In this document: one piece after another, positions 1-9,330 of the stretch
Numbering within the stretch: position 1 is the stretch's first letter
Layout of the letters: each line of letters opens with the position of its first letter
Assembly: GCF_963678635.1 (NCBI RefSeq)
Contig: NW_026971619.1
Span: forward strand, 1 to 58,485
From: Symsagittifera roscoffensis
Taxonomy: Eukaryota; Xenacoelomorpha; Acoela; Convolutidae
DNA: 58,485 nucleotides
Direction: 5' to 3'
Made by a program: the position numbers and the translations under genes
The notes under the pieces: generated by a model
Database searches by the model: none
What the model saw: only the letters and a program-made list of their open reading frames with translations
What the model was told of the DNA's origin: nothing

Positions 1-439
1 TATGCTCGCTAATCTCCAAAAAACTGTTCCAAATCCGTAAATTAGTAAGAGATATTTCTCGGCAAATAACTCGGTCAATAAAATAATTTCGGCATTTTTC
101 TATTGATCAGAAAATCATATAACATTTTTTTCATCTGTCAGTTTTTGGTACAAATCGGCGCAAGCTAGCCACAAGAACCGGTCGGTAATGTCCTTGAGAC
201 AAATTGCTCTTTTTGGCGGTCAACCTTAATCAAGGCTGAACCGAATTAGAACAAAAAAACAGTTAAAATAGGATGTAACCCCCGTTTTTAGTATATTAAT
301 ACATGGGCAGGTGGGGGACTCGAACCTACGTCAACTGTTAACCTATATAATCGGCGTTATGGTAGCTTAGGCCACTCGGCCAACTGAGCTTATTTTATAT
401 GCATCTATACTTGTTTTATTCTACATTTGCATTGCAACA
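1..439 (-). repeat. 3' LTR of BEL1
   Basis: It is identical to 9331-9769 except at 113 and 253. On the minus strand it begins TGTTGCAATG directly after the polypurine tract. Its far end reads AGCATA, so either the terminus is an imperfect CA or the last two bases are flank. The gag-pol stop codon (421-423) lies inside the LTR. It contains a tRNA-like segment at 305-389 and a run of seven T (minus strand) at 253-259. Confidence 0.93.
305..389 (-). promoter_or_regulatory. tRNA-like segment with Pol III A and B boxes in the 3' LTR
   Basis: Read on the minus strand, this 85-nt stretch starts GCTCAGTTGGCCGAGTGG and contains GGTTCGAGTCC, an exact match to the Pol III B-box consensus (316-326). The A box (370-383) resembles class II tRNAs (Leu/Ser). 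A-to-B spacing is 43 nt, suited to a long variable arm. The acceptor and T stems pair only partly, so this is a tRNA-like relic or internal promoter, not a clear functional tRNA gene. A T-run at 253-259, about 45 nt downstream, could terminate Pol III. No anticodon is assigned. Confidence 0.65.
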
Positions 440-3400
440 TCCTCCCCCCCTGAAGAAGGAAGAACCGGAGCGAGCTTAACGGTCGGCCGCGTGACTTCAC
501 GGGTTGCGGTCCTGACAAGGGCGGATCGGGCGCAACCGTCCTGTCCGTAGTTTAGCTTGACGATTCGGGCGAGAGGGTAGTACCCACGCGGACTATCGGG
601 CTCAATCACCCACACGAGATCGCCTGTTTTAAGAGTGAAGTCAGAATGAGTGTGCCACTTGACACGCTTATTCAGCGAGGGAACATATTCTCGAAGCCAA
701 CGAGACCAAATCGCGTTAGCATATGACTGCGCTCGCACGTACCTTTTCTTGTGATCGAAGTGCTCCCCGGGTAAAAGCGAAGGAAAGCTTGTGGCATGTT
801 GTCCAAGCAAAAAATGGTTTGGGGTTAACGCTTCTAACTCACGTGAATCGGTACTAACGGGAGTGATTGGTCTCGAATTCAAAGCCTGTTCAACTAAGCA
901 GAGTGTTGTTCCTAACACCTCTTCAGTGACTCGCCTACTGCCTAGGATATCGTACAGCACGCGCTTCACGCTTCGGACGAGGCGTTCCCAGGAGCCGCCC
1001 TGATGGGGTGCGCCTGGCGGGTTAAATTTCCAAGTAACACCTTTGTGTGCAAAAATGGTCGGAGCCATGCCATTCCAGCTCTTGATGCAGGCAAGTAATT
1101 CCTTTTCCGCACCAACGAAGTTCGTGCCATTATCCGACCAGATTGTGCTTGGCGTACCACGGCGCGCAACGAAACGTTCAATGCCCATGACACACGAACT
1201 GGTGTCCAGAGATGGTACAATCTCAAGGTGTACAGCCCTGGTGGTGAGGCAAGTAAAAAGGAATCCCCATCTTTTTTCCGTGCTTCTGCGAACCGGAACG
1301 TAAAGCGGTCCAAAGTAATCCACACCCGTATGATTGAAGGGTGGTTGCTTATATCCGAGACGTTCGACAGGTAAATCGGACATAATTGGCTGGGTGGTGC
1401 TTGCTTTGCGCTTACGGCATGTCACACATTGATTTTCGATAGACCGAAGTAGTCGACGCAACCCAAGTATTGCATATTTCATATTTAAAACGGAGCGCAT
1501 GTAATCTAATCCTTGATGAAAATGCTTATGGTGGAGGCTGCGGGCCAACAAACGAACTAAGGTATGTCGGGCGTCGAGTATTATTGGGTGCTTAGTATCA
1601 AACTCGGTATCCACTAAGCGCACAATCCGTCCGGTGGAACGAATGATTCCAGCGGGACCAATAAATGGCGAGTATGTGGCAATTTTACTACTATTCTTAA
1701 TAGGTTTGCCAGCGGTGAGTGTTTTTAACTCAACGGGAAAGGATTCCATCTGAGCAAGATGAATCAGTTTGCTTTCTGCAATATCAAGTTCAGTAGGGTC
1801 GGTGATTCGTAAGTCTTTACCACGAAAATGCTTATGTGAAGGCAACACCCTCAACATAAAAGCGACTACTCGTTTATATCTTGTAAAGGAACTGAACCTT
1901 TCCCAATTGAACCCGTGTTCGGGATGTTTGATTGATGTGACATCGGTGACGAAGGAAGATGATGTCTCCAAGCAATTATCAACATCACAAGAAGGACCCT
2001 TCAAACGAATTTTATTGATTGCACGTTCGTCGGGTATAAACGGCCAATCAGTAGTCCTGAGAATGCTCGGACCAATAACCCAGCTGCTATCCTTGAGGGC
2101 TTCCGAAGAAATCCCCCGCGTACCGGTATCAGCTGGATTATCGCCGCTCAGAACATGGTGCCACTCATCAATAGTGGTCGACTCGAGGATTTCGCCGACA
2201 CGATTAGCGACGAATACAGGTAATTTTTCAGTGGAGTTTAGCCACTGCAAAACTGTTGTACTATCTGTCCACATAAAGACATGATTAATAGAGACGGTAA
2301 GGGCGGTCAGTATATCATCTTTTAGTCGTGTGGCGAGCAGAGCAGCTTGAAGCTCTAGCTTCGGTATCGATAGCGCTTTCATGGGCGCAACGCGAGCTTT
2401 ACCAAAGATGAAGGATATTTGAGTTTTATGCGAGCTCGCGAGTCGCGCACGCAAAAATCCAACAGCACAGAAAACGTCCTGCGAGCTATCACCGAACATG
2501 TGGAGCTCAATTTGATTAACAGGCTCTGTGAAGTAACAACGGGGAATAGTCAATTGCCCTAAGAGAGGGAGACCGGAGTGCCACTCGAGAAACTTATCTC
2601 TTATGTCTTCTGGCAATTCGTCGTCCCAACTTTGACCACTGATTTTCCAAATATCTTTCAGTAAAAGACGGGCCCTAACTGTGTATGGAGCTACTAACCC
2701 AACAGGGTCAAACACAGAAGAGACGAAACTCAAGACGGTTCGTTGAGTTATTGCTTTATCGAGAGGACGATCCACGCCTCTGCTAACAACCAATGTATCT
2801 TTCACATGGTCCCACTTAAGACCTAAGACGTGTGATGATTGTTCGGCACCGTTACAAATTTCCTTGATGGGTGAAGATGAGGTTTTGGATTCCTCGGGGT
2901 TCATTGCTGAAGTGATTTCATCAGCATTACTGACAAATTTAGTCAAATTAAATCCTCCCAATTTTAGTAAGGAAACCAAATCGCGACTAGTTTTAATTGC
3001 TTGGGTACCGTTCTCGAATGAATCCAAGTAATCGTCCATGGAAAATTTTTCATTTACGACTGAGGCGGCCTCAGGGTATGTGGACATATTATCAGTTGCT
3101 GTTTTTCGCAACGCGAAATTGGCGCACGTAGGCGAATCCCGTGCGCCGAATATATGGCGAGTGTACTGATGAACTACCACATCGGAAGTGGTATCCTTCC
3201 GCCACAAAAAACGGAGCGAAATTTGATCGCGGGCAAGGACTCCTACCTGGAGGAACATACCCTCTATATCCGCGGAGACGGCGTACTTATGTTGACGGAA
3301 TCGCAAAAGCACCAAAATTAAATTTTGGAGTAGGTCAGGGCCCACCAATAAGGACTTATTTAAGGATGTGCCGTGAAACTTAGAAGCCCCATTAAGGACT

Positions 3401-6400
3401 CGGCGCACCTTACCCGGCTTATTCGGATTTACGACGGGATGGTGCGGAAGATACCACTCGCGATCGGAACGCTTACGTGGATCATGCGGTTCGACGGTAA
3501 CGACATAGCCTTTCCTAATGTCCTCTCTAATTGTTTCTGCGTATCTTTCGCGCAGCTCAGGGTCTTTACTTAACCTTCTCTCCAATGATTTAAATTGGGC
3601 GAGTGACGAGTAATAATTGTTTGGTAGACTGACATTACTATCAATCCAAAGCATAGGCACAATGTATCTTTCTCCATTGTGAACGGTTTCAGAATTGAGG
3701 ATGGATAAAGCATGTTTATCCGCGGCGGAACGGGCATCGACTTGTTTGAAAGCCCCATACGATTCCAACTCGTACCAGGATTTTATCTGGTCGGTCAGAG
3801 AAGAATCTTCAACAACACACTTGAAACACGAAGAAGTAGAATTACCGGACGGCGGCAACGGACCACTTAAGACCCAACCTATCGGTAGGCGAACGGAACA
3901 CGGTGAGTTTTTATCATCTCCCAAGATGAATTCAATGGGTCTAACGGCGTGGTAGTAGTCTTGTCCGATAATAACTTCAACGTCCTCATAAGTATATTGA
4001 ATGGGCTTAATAGGTGCTAATTGTGGATATTTATTCTGCAAATCAGCAATGTTGATTAATTCGGAACCAATCCGAATACTGTCTTTAACATATGCACAGA
4101 GAGAAAATACGAAATCACTATTATTCGGCTCGGAGGAAACTGTAAACTTGACCCTCTGAGTCTCAACAATGGTGGTCGAATTGAAACCACTAATTGACAA
4201 CTTAACGGGCTCCCCTACTAAGCCGAGACGGTTTACGAGTGACGAAGACACCCAGGAGTGAGTCGATGCACTATCACAAAGAACCAACGTCAGGAGACTG
4301 GTTACATCCGAGGATACACCAAGTGTTGCAATTGGCAACAACCCTTTAGAAGATTCAATGTCATGTACATCACTAACAGCGGCATGGGTGGAAGTGTTTG
4401 TATTCTCCTTGGATTTGTTTGTTCCAGCCTTATTCGAAACATTTGAATTTTCCTTCCGAGGAAATATTCTTTCGGCTCCATGGAGCAAGACATTATGTGT
4501 GCTATCACACTCTGGCTTTGGGCACTTTTTTGCTCTAGAACATTGCCGGAAACTATGATTGCCATTGAGACAAGCGAAGCAAAGTTTCTGTTCAGCTACG
4601 TATTTTGCTCGCTGAGTAGCATTCTTTTCCTTAAAAACAGCACAATTCCACAATGCATGACTACCCTTACACAAAACGCACGGCGGAAACTTAGACTTAT
4701 CCTGAGCCTTACTAGTTACCTGGCTATTGGCTGCAAAAACTTTGGTTGTTTTTGGTTTAACCGGTTCTTCGTTTTTTGCCTTAGAGCTGAGTAAACGTAA
4801 TCTTTCATGCCCCTCGGCCTTTTCTTTCAACCAGTTGTTAAAGTCTAAGAGTGTTGGTCGCTGCCAATTATGTCTAACAGTATGCATTGACCAAGCCTCC
4901 TTGAGGTTAGGCGGAAGTTTACTAACAGCTTGGTTTAACAGGTTAACACTCTTTAGATCATCGTTGAAAGACAATGATTTGAAAACTGCTACGAGGCCAG
5001 ATATGGCAGAGGAGAAACTAATGACATTTTCCGAATTGTGCATCTTAAGTGGAGGAAAAGTATTCAGCTTATCAAGATGCGCACCAACAATGGCATGTGG
5101 TTGCCCAAACTTCCGTTGCAAGGTGGCCAGTGCATCCTTGTACATAACGCCACTATAACTAAACTCCGCAATTGCGGTTTTTGCTTTGCCTGTGACGAGC
5201 GTTTTTAAGTATGTCAATTTCGTATCATCGGTGAGAACAGCGGAATCAACGGTGGACTTAAACTGACCAAACCATTCGTGCCAATTTAACGGGTTGCCGT
5301 CAAACTGGGCTAACTTCCATTCAGGAAGATGATCTTTGCGGCTATGCATTAATAATTCCGCCAATTCACGAGCGGAGAGAGGTCGATCCGATGAACAACC
5401 TTGGTTCGGATAAGCGGGAGACGGTGCGTAGTCTTCATTGACTGGCTGATAACCAGTATTAGTTTGATTGACAAAATGCGGAACATGTTGTGGATGAACT
5501 GGGGGAGTATTAAAATACACAGTCCCACCACTAGCATACGGAGCGGCGGTGTTACACGATGGGACAATAGTTGTCACATTAGAAAAAATGTTTCCAGCAT
5601 TACAACACTGAGCACGCGTGACGATTGGAGTTGTAGCTGCCAATCGCCATAAGTTTGCATCACTTGTGTAGAAATCGTTGATATTAGGTGACACAGTATG
5701 CGGAACAAAGGGAAGATTATGTTGCGTCTGGACTGGCGCTGCATGGCAATTAGGTGCCGAAAAGCAAACCGGCGTTGGGTTTACTCCAGAAGATGAGAAG
5801 CCACCGCCAGCAAATGCAGGCGACAAAGAAACAAAACCAGAACCGGGTTGGGCCGGTAACATTGGGACAGGTAATGATTCCGGTTGCGCGATGGCAAAAC
5901 TACCATTAGTTATGTTTGAACTCATGGTCTGTAAAGGAACTGCCGACGGTGTTGGTAACACGTGTGCACTAGAATGCATCTTGTTAACTGGGAATGGAAC
6001 AGAGGCTGGGAATGAAACAGAAGCTTGCAATGGCAAAAGGCTTGCACTGCCAAATCGAGGCATAGCCCGATGTCCATAACTATGGATTCCAGGGTCACTC
6101 AATGCTGTGTGCTCATGGTTATGACTATTACTGGTGTGAATTGCATGAGCAAGGAGGGCGGAAGTCGTCGGTCCTGACGAAATGGGTACATGAGTGAAGG
6201 CCTGCAAACCTGGCGCACTAGCAACGTCGGGAGGTGCTTGTGAACTAACAGAGTCTACCCAATCATTAGTTCGATCGGTTGCTACCTTTGAAATAGGTTG
6301 ACTTACTCCTGTTAAGTTACTTTCCGCTACCTTCTCGCTAACCTCGGATGAACTATCCTCAAGTTCAAACGCTTTCAATTCCATTTCAATTAGTTGCTTT

Positions 6401-7110
6401 TTATGATTTTCAGCCAATTGCTCTAGTTCCAGCTGACTTTGTTCGAACTTAAGACGGTTCTCTTGCTCTTTAAGTCTTAAAGACACTTGATACTGCCTTT
6501 CCAGCTCCTCATGGCGTCGTTTTACTAAAGCTAACTCATGCCGTTTCTCACTTGATGACATAGTGCGAACAGTCGACGTATGACGAGTGGAAGCAGATTT
6601 ATCAGACTTATGTGAGTCAAGCTTTCTACTATCCTTAGACTGATTAGAGACCTTAGACCTGTTTTCAGATACTCGTGCTGCTGAATAACTTGTTTTGTGC
6701 GAGCGTGAGGATGTCTCAGACCTAGTTTGTTGTAAAGATCCCTTGCTCCCTGTAATGCCGGCTGCTGGAAATGACGAAGGTTCAAGGCTCATCTTGTAAC
6801 TCTGAGCTTCGTGCATTACTTTATCGTTCATTTCGGTTACTTTCTTAAGCCAAAGGTCTTGCTGAGCAATAATTTTTTCAGGATTTTCCGTTTTTCCCGC
6901 TAACCTAATTAATTGCTCATTGACGTCGACAGCTTTTTCCAACGCAATTTTACATTTGTAAACAGCATTATCAATTTTTGTAGTGCGACTATTATTCTCA
7001 ATGTACTCAAGTAATAATGAGTGACCTTTAAGCAGCTCATTTTCTAGATTTAGACGGGTTTCGAATAACTTGCGTATCTTACTTTGGAATTTTTCGTCCA
7101 TGTTTTTCAC
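421..7110 (-). CDS. BEL/Pao gag-pol polyprotein, 2229 aa, intact
   Basis: One frame encodes all structural and enzymatic proteins of BEL1. Approximate residues: an N-terminal charged region with a Glu/Arg/Lys-rich coiled coil (190-250); a Ser/Pro-rich spacer; a DUF1759 gag core (594-771); Cys/His zinc knuckles (811-872); an aspartic protease with CDSAS, catalytic Asp946; reverse transcriptase (about 1220-1450) with its catalytic box at 1357-1360; RNase H with GDSS near 1540 and WTDS near 1613; integrase with an HHCC zinc site (1857-1905), catalytic Asp in VDYFGP (about 1928), WSDNGTNF (about 1990) and Glu in GSWERL (about 2040); then a DUF5641-like C-terminus (about 2105-2215). The RT box reads SMDD rather than the usual YxDD. 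The start ATG at 7110 is the first in a frame with conserved coiled-coil content. The stop lies in the LTR. Confidence 0.95.
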   Translation of the reverse strand: MKNMDEKFQSKIRKLFETRLNLENELLKGHSLLLEYIENNSRTTKIDNAVYKCKIALEKAVDVNEQLIRLAGKTENPEKIIAQQDLWLKKVTEMNDKVMHEAQSYKMSLEPSSFPAAGITGSKGSLQQTRSETSSRSHKTSYSAARVSENRSKVSNQSKDSRKLDSHKSDKSASTRHTSTVRTMSSSEKRHELALVKRRHEELERQYQVSLRLKEQENRLKFEQSQLELEQLAENHKKQLIEMELKAFELEDSSSEVSEKVAESNLTGVSQPISKVATDRTNDWVDSVSSQAPPDVASAPGLQAFTHVPISSGPTTSALLAHAIHTSNSHNHEHTALSDPGIHSYGHRAMPRFGSASLLPLQASVSFPASVPFPVNKMHSSAHVLPTPSAVPLQTMSSNITNGSFAIAQPESLPVPMLPAQPGSGFVSLSPAFAGGGFSSSGVNPTPVCFSAPNCHAAPVQTQHNLPFVPHTVSPNINDFYTSDANLWRLAATTPIVTRAQCCNAGNIFSNVTTIVPSCNTAAPYASGGTVYFNTPPVHPQHVPHFVNQTNTGYQPVNEDYAPSPAYPNQGCSSDRPLSARELAELLMHSRKDHLPEWKLAQFDGNPLNWHEWFGQFKSTVDSAVLTDDTKLTYLKTLVTGKAKTAIAEFSYSGVMYKDALATLQRKFGQPHAIVGAHLDKLNTFPPLKMHNSENVISFSSAISGLVAVFKSLSFNDDLKSVNLLNQAVSKLPPNLKEAWSMHTVRHNWQRPTLLDFNNWLKEKAEGHERLRLLSSKAKNEEPVKPKTTKVFAANSQVTSKAQDKSKFPPCVLCKGSHALWNCAVFKEKNATQRAKYVAEQKLCFACLNGNHSFRQCSRAKKCPKPECDSTHNVLLHGAERIFPRKENSNVSNKAGTNKSKENTNTSTHAAVSDVHDIESSKGLLPIATLGVSSDVTSLLTLVLCDSASTHSWVSSSLVNRLGLVGEPVKLSISGFNSTTIVETQRVKFTVSSEPNNSDFVFSLCAYVKDSIRIGSELINIADLQNKYPQLAPIKPIQYTYEDVEVIIGQDYYHAVRPIEFILGDDKNSPCSVRLPIGWVLSGPLPPSGNSTSSCFKCVVEDSSLTDQIKSWYELESYGAFKQVDARSAADKHALSILNSETVHNGERYIVPMLWIDSNVSLPNNYYSSLAQFKSLERRLSKDPELRERYAETIREDIRKGYVVTVEPHDPRKRSDREWYLPHHPVVNPNKPGKVRRVLNGASKFHGTSLNKSLLVGPDLLQNLILVLLRFRQHKYAVSADIEGMFLQVGVLARDQISLRFLWRKDTTSDVVVHQYTRHIFGARDSPTCANFALRKTATDNMSTYPEAASVVNEKFSMDDYLDSFENGTQAIKTSRDLVSLLKLGGFNLTKFVSNADEITSAMNPEESKTSSSPIKEICNGAEQSSHVLGLKWDHVKDTLVVSRGVDRPLDKAITQRTVLSFVSSVFDPVGLVAPYTVRARLLLKDIWKISGQSWDDELPEDIRDKFLEWHSGLPLLGQLTIPRCYFTEPVNQIELHMFGDSSQDVFCAVGFLRARLASSHKTQISFIFGKARVAPMKALSIPKLELQAALLATRLKDDILTALTVSINHVFMWTDSTTVLQWLNSTEKLPVFVANRVGEILESTTIDEWHHVLSGDNPADTGTRGISSEALKDSSWVIGPSILRTTDWPFIPDERAINKIRLKGPSCDVDNCLETSSSFVTDVTSIKHPEHGFNWERFSSFTRYKRVVAFMLRVLPSHKHFRGKDLRITDPTELDIAESKLIHLAQMESFPVELKTLTAGKPIKNSSKIATYSPFIGPAGIIRSTGRIVRLVDTEFDTKHPIILDARHTLVRLLARSLHHKHFHQGLDYMRSVLNMKYAILGLRRLLRSIENQCVTCRKRKASTTQPIMSDLPVERLGYKQPPFNHTGVDYFGPLYVPVRRSTEKRWGFLFTCLTTRAVHLEIVPSLDTSSCVMGIERFVARRGTPSTIWSDNGTNFVGAEKELLACIKSWNGMAPTIFAHKGVTWKFNPPGAPHQGGSWERLVRSVKRVLYDILGSRRVTEEVLGTTLCLVEQALNSRPITPVSTDSRELEALTPNHFLLGQHATSFPSLLPGEHFDHKKRYVRAQSYANAIWSRWLREYVPSLNKRVKWHTHSDFTLKTGDLVWVIEPDSPRGYYPLARIVKLNYGQDGCARSALVRTATREVTRPTVKLAPVLPSSGGEDVAMQM
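440..450 (-). other. Polypurine tract of BEL1
   Basis: On the minus strand the bases just before the LTR read GGGGGGGAGGA and abut TGTTGC, the LTR start. This is the expected place and composition for the plus-strand primer of an LTR retrotransposon. It lies inside the 3' end of the gag-pol frame. Confidence 0.85.
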
Positions 7111-7194
7111 AAATTGACAATATTCTACGGATGCTCACTTATAGAAAACAATCAATAAAATGAGATACTGTTTTGGTACGTAATCAAATTTGCA

Positions 7195-7932
7195 TTAATA
7201 AATCAACATTAGCTTACAAGACGGGGGAACTTGACGTCTCAAAGCTTCTACCTGAAGCCTATTTCTTATAGCTTTCCGAGCTTTGAGGGGTAAGCGGTTT
7301 CGCTTCTTACGTGCCTTAAGGATGTTAAGATTAGCGCTATAACGCCTTAGAAGGAGGAGAGTCTTTAACTCAAGGGAAGGAGGCTGGTGAAGCTCTTTGT
7401 ACTTCTCAATTAGTACCTGGTCCTTAGCCTTACGCTTAGAGATAAAGTCTTTAACGACGTTGAGAACGAGAATACCTGTTGAACCTAAACTTTCCTCTAT
7501 ATCCTCGGTTCCGTTCCGTCTACAGTATACGATCGCACAAATGTTTGTCCTATACCTTAATAACAAATTGACAAGTTGCTCACTACTCAGCTTGCGGTTA
7601 TTGTTGCTGCGGTGCCTACTTATCGAGTTATTAATGGCGTCGTGCCAAATTACAAGGTCGTTACGGTGCGACAAATAGTGATGAAGGTAGTACTGTATCG
7701 TTTTCTGAGAGTCCCTAGCGTTAAAGTTCAAACTTAAACCTGGCTTCGTAAAGCAAGTATCTTTGACGCGCTTCTGGGACGGAGCGGGAAGTTTTCGGAG
7801 CGCGTGATCCAAAGAACTAGCTCCTAGAATGAATACCATACACTTAGGGGACCTATGCGACGGCTTCGTTACGCTTAAGTACCAATGGGGTTGGAAAACT
7901 AAGTAGGTCGGTTGAACTCCAACAACACACAC
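7195..7932 (-). CDS. Extra ORF upstream of gag; SGNH/GDSL-hydrolase-like (tentative)
   Basis: This 245-codon frame lies between the leader and gag on the element's coding strand, ending 84 bp before the gag start. Its first listed codon is GTG; the frame is open back to 7962, and the first ATG is the one in CMVFILGASSL, so a spliced upstream exon or an internal start is likely. A splice acceptor (TTCTTTCATCCTCAG followed by G) lies at about 7944-7958. Visible motifs are FILGASSLDHAL, then NDLVIWHDAINNS, then AIVYCRRNGT. Their order and spacing recall block I (GxS) and block III (ND) of SGNH esterases. The C-terminal 70 residues are very rich in Lys and Arg. The function is inferred from motifs only; it could be an unrelated element-specific protein. 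Confidence 0.5.
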   Translation of the reverse strand: MCVVGVQPTYLVFQPHWYLSVTKPSHRSPKCMVFILGASSLDHALRKLPAPSQKRVKDTCFTKPGLSLNFNARDSQKTIQYYLHHYLSHRNDLVIWHDAINNSISRHRSNNNRKLSSEQLVNLLLRYRTNICAIVYCRRNGTEDIEESLGSTGILVLNVVKDFISKRKAKDQVLIEKYKELHQPPSLELKTLLLLRRYSANLNILKARKKRNRLPLKARKAIRNRLQVEALRRQVPPSCKLMLIY

Positions 7933-8200
7933 GGAGTAAACCTGAGGATGAAAGAATTCAACTTAACTCACTTAATATCACCGTACCTGACCACTTAACT
8001 TTACTGTCACGCAACGAAGTCAATAATCTGACGGGCTGAAACGGCTTTGTTTTACTCGAAGCGAACTGGCTTTCAGTTTCACCAATGGTGGGTGGGGGAT
8101 CAGGCAAATTGGTTAAGTTCCAACAACACACGCGGAAGAAACCTGAGGATGAAAAAACTCAACTTAATTTGCCTGATATTTCGCTACCAGACCACTTAAC
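7910..8200 (-). repeat. Duplicated 90-bp cassette with splice-acceptor-like core
   Basis: Segments 7910-7999 and 8111-8200 are direct repeats (about 80% identical by eye). Both contain, on the minus strand, a pyrimidine tract leading to TTTCATCCTCAG followed by GTTT, a strong 3' splice-site pattern. The left copy overlaps the start of the extra ORF. The 111 bp between copies shows no other structure. Confidence 0.65.
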
Positions 8201-8840
8201 ATAAGGTTGATGTCATCTTACAGCACAGTTTCGCAGAATTCTGGAGACGATTTGAGGATTTTTTGGCAATTTTTTTACTTTTTATACCAAATTTTTCAGA
8301 AAATTTTGGTCAGCAGGTTCGAGTCATAAGCCAATCCAAAAAACTAGTCCAGTACCTCTTGTCTATGTTTCGATTTCACTGATTAATATTCCGTTCACAT
8401 ATATCCAAAAATTTTTGGTATCGAGAAAAAATGTCAAGTCAGTTTGTCTATGTACCGACTGTAAGATATTTCAGTTCAACGGAACTGTCCAAAAATTTTG
8501 GGTATTGAGAAAAATTACCGAGGGCTAGCTTGCGGGAAAATTTCTAGCATATATGACATCGTATATAAATTTAAAGCACGAATGGAGAGTTTTGAAAGTT
8601 TTGGAAACGTCTTACAGTTTTTAATTGGAGATTGGCGACACCGGGAAAAAATCCAAAAACTTCGGGTGTCGAGAAAACACAGCTCAAAAGTCCACAATCA
8701 GCAATCAGGACACCTGAACAGGCCTCTCTTCCACCAGTCTGCTCTCTCACTTGTCGGCCCTGTCGTCTGTCGGCTTACAGGCTCCTCGTCCAACTGCACA
8801 CTTCCAATTTTGGGCAATTGTGTTAATTGCTCACTATGAC
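8201..8840. other. BEL1 leader, non-coding, with short dispersed repeats
   Basis: No coherent ORF is seen. A motif close to TCCAAAAATTTTTGGTATCG followed by AGAAAA recurs three times (about 8404-8430, 8488-8513 and 8650-8677), with decay between copies. This is part of the long 5' leader between the PBS and the extra ORF. Confidence 0.5.
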
Positions 8841-9016
8841 GACTTTCGGCTATTGGGACACTCGACCAACTGGACACTCGGGACAATTGAACACTCGGGG
8901 CCAACTGGACACTCGGCCAACTGGACACTCTTCGGCTAAACGCCCAATTTCGGCCAAACGCCCACTTTCGGCCGACTGGTCACTCTTCGGCCAAACGCCC
9001 ACTTTCGGCCAACTGG
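8841..9016 (-). repeat. Leader minisatellite, 16-19 bp units
   Basis: On the plus strand, variants of CGGCCAACTGGACACT and CGGCCAAACGCCCACTTT follow head to tail roughly nine times. On the element's strand one unit reads CCAGTTGGCCGAGTGT, whose CAGTTGGCCGAGTG core is the same 14 bases as the A-box region of the tRNA-like segment in the LTR. The array is inside the 5' untranslated leader. Short ORFs across it are by-products of the repeat. Confidence 0.8.
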
Positions 9017-9308
9017 TAAACACACTGGAGCTGGTGCACCAGATAACACAATGACACACTGATGTCCTTTGTGTCGCAATACTAAATTTGTGGGTGCTAG
9101 GGTACTATCGGGTCCCTTGTGCAAATTCAAGAATAATTGTGTCGACCCGACCGACTTCGTGAAAAATAGGTGTCCCTCGTTAATAGAACGTTCTGTCCCT
9201 TGTGTTGGATGGGTCTGCAGAGGAGTTGGAGTAGTGGTCAATATAACAGGGGGCGGCGAGAGGGCTCTGCAACAACCAGCTTCTTATCTTCGTCTGTCTC
9301 AGAATAAC

Positions 9309-9327
9309 GGTCCCTTGTGGGGCGCCA
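9309..9327 (-). other. Primer-binding site of BEL1
   Basis: Just inside the 5' LTR, the minus strand reads TGGCGCCCCACAAGGGACC. It starts with TGG, complementary to a tRNA CCA end, and TGGCGCCC is a common PBS core. It lies 3 bases from the LTR repeat edge. The primer tRNA is not assigned, because the bases after TGGCGCCC do not match a family I can name safely. Confidence 0.8.
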
Positions 9328-9330
9328 AAA

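Noticed and set aside
305-389. A functional tRNA-Leu or tRNA-Ser gene
   Set aside because: The A and B boxes fit, but the acceptor and T stems pair poorly and no clear anticodon arm forms, so I call it tRNA-like only.
421-1000. An envelope gene in BEL1
   Set aside because: pol runs to the PPT and into the LTR; no further frame with signal peptide or membrane segment follows.
8841-9016. CRISPR-like array
   Set aside because: Units are contiguous variants with no unique spacers, inside a eukaryotic retrotransposon leader: a minisatellite.
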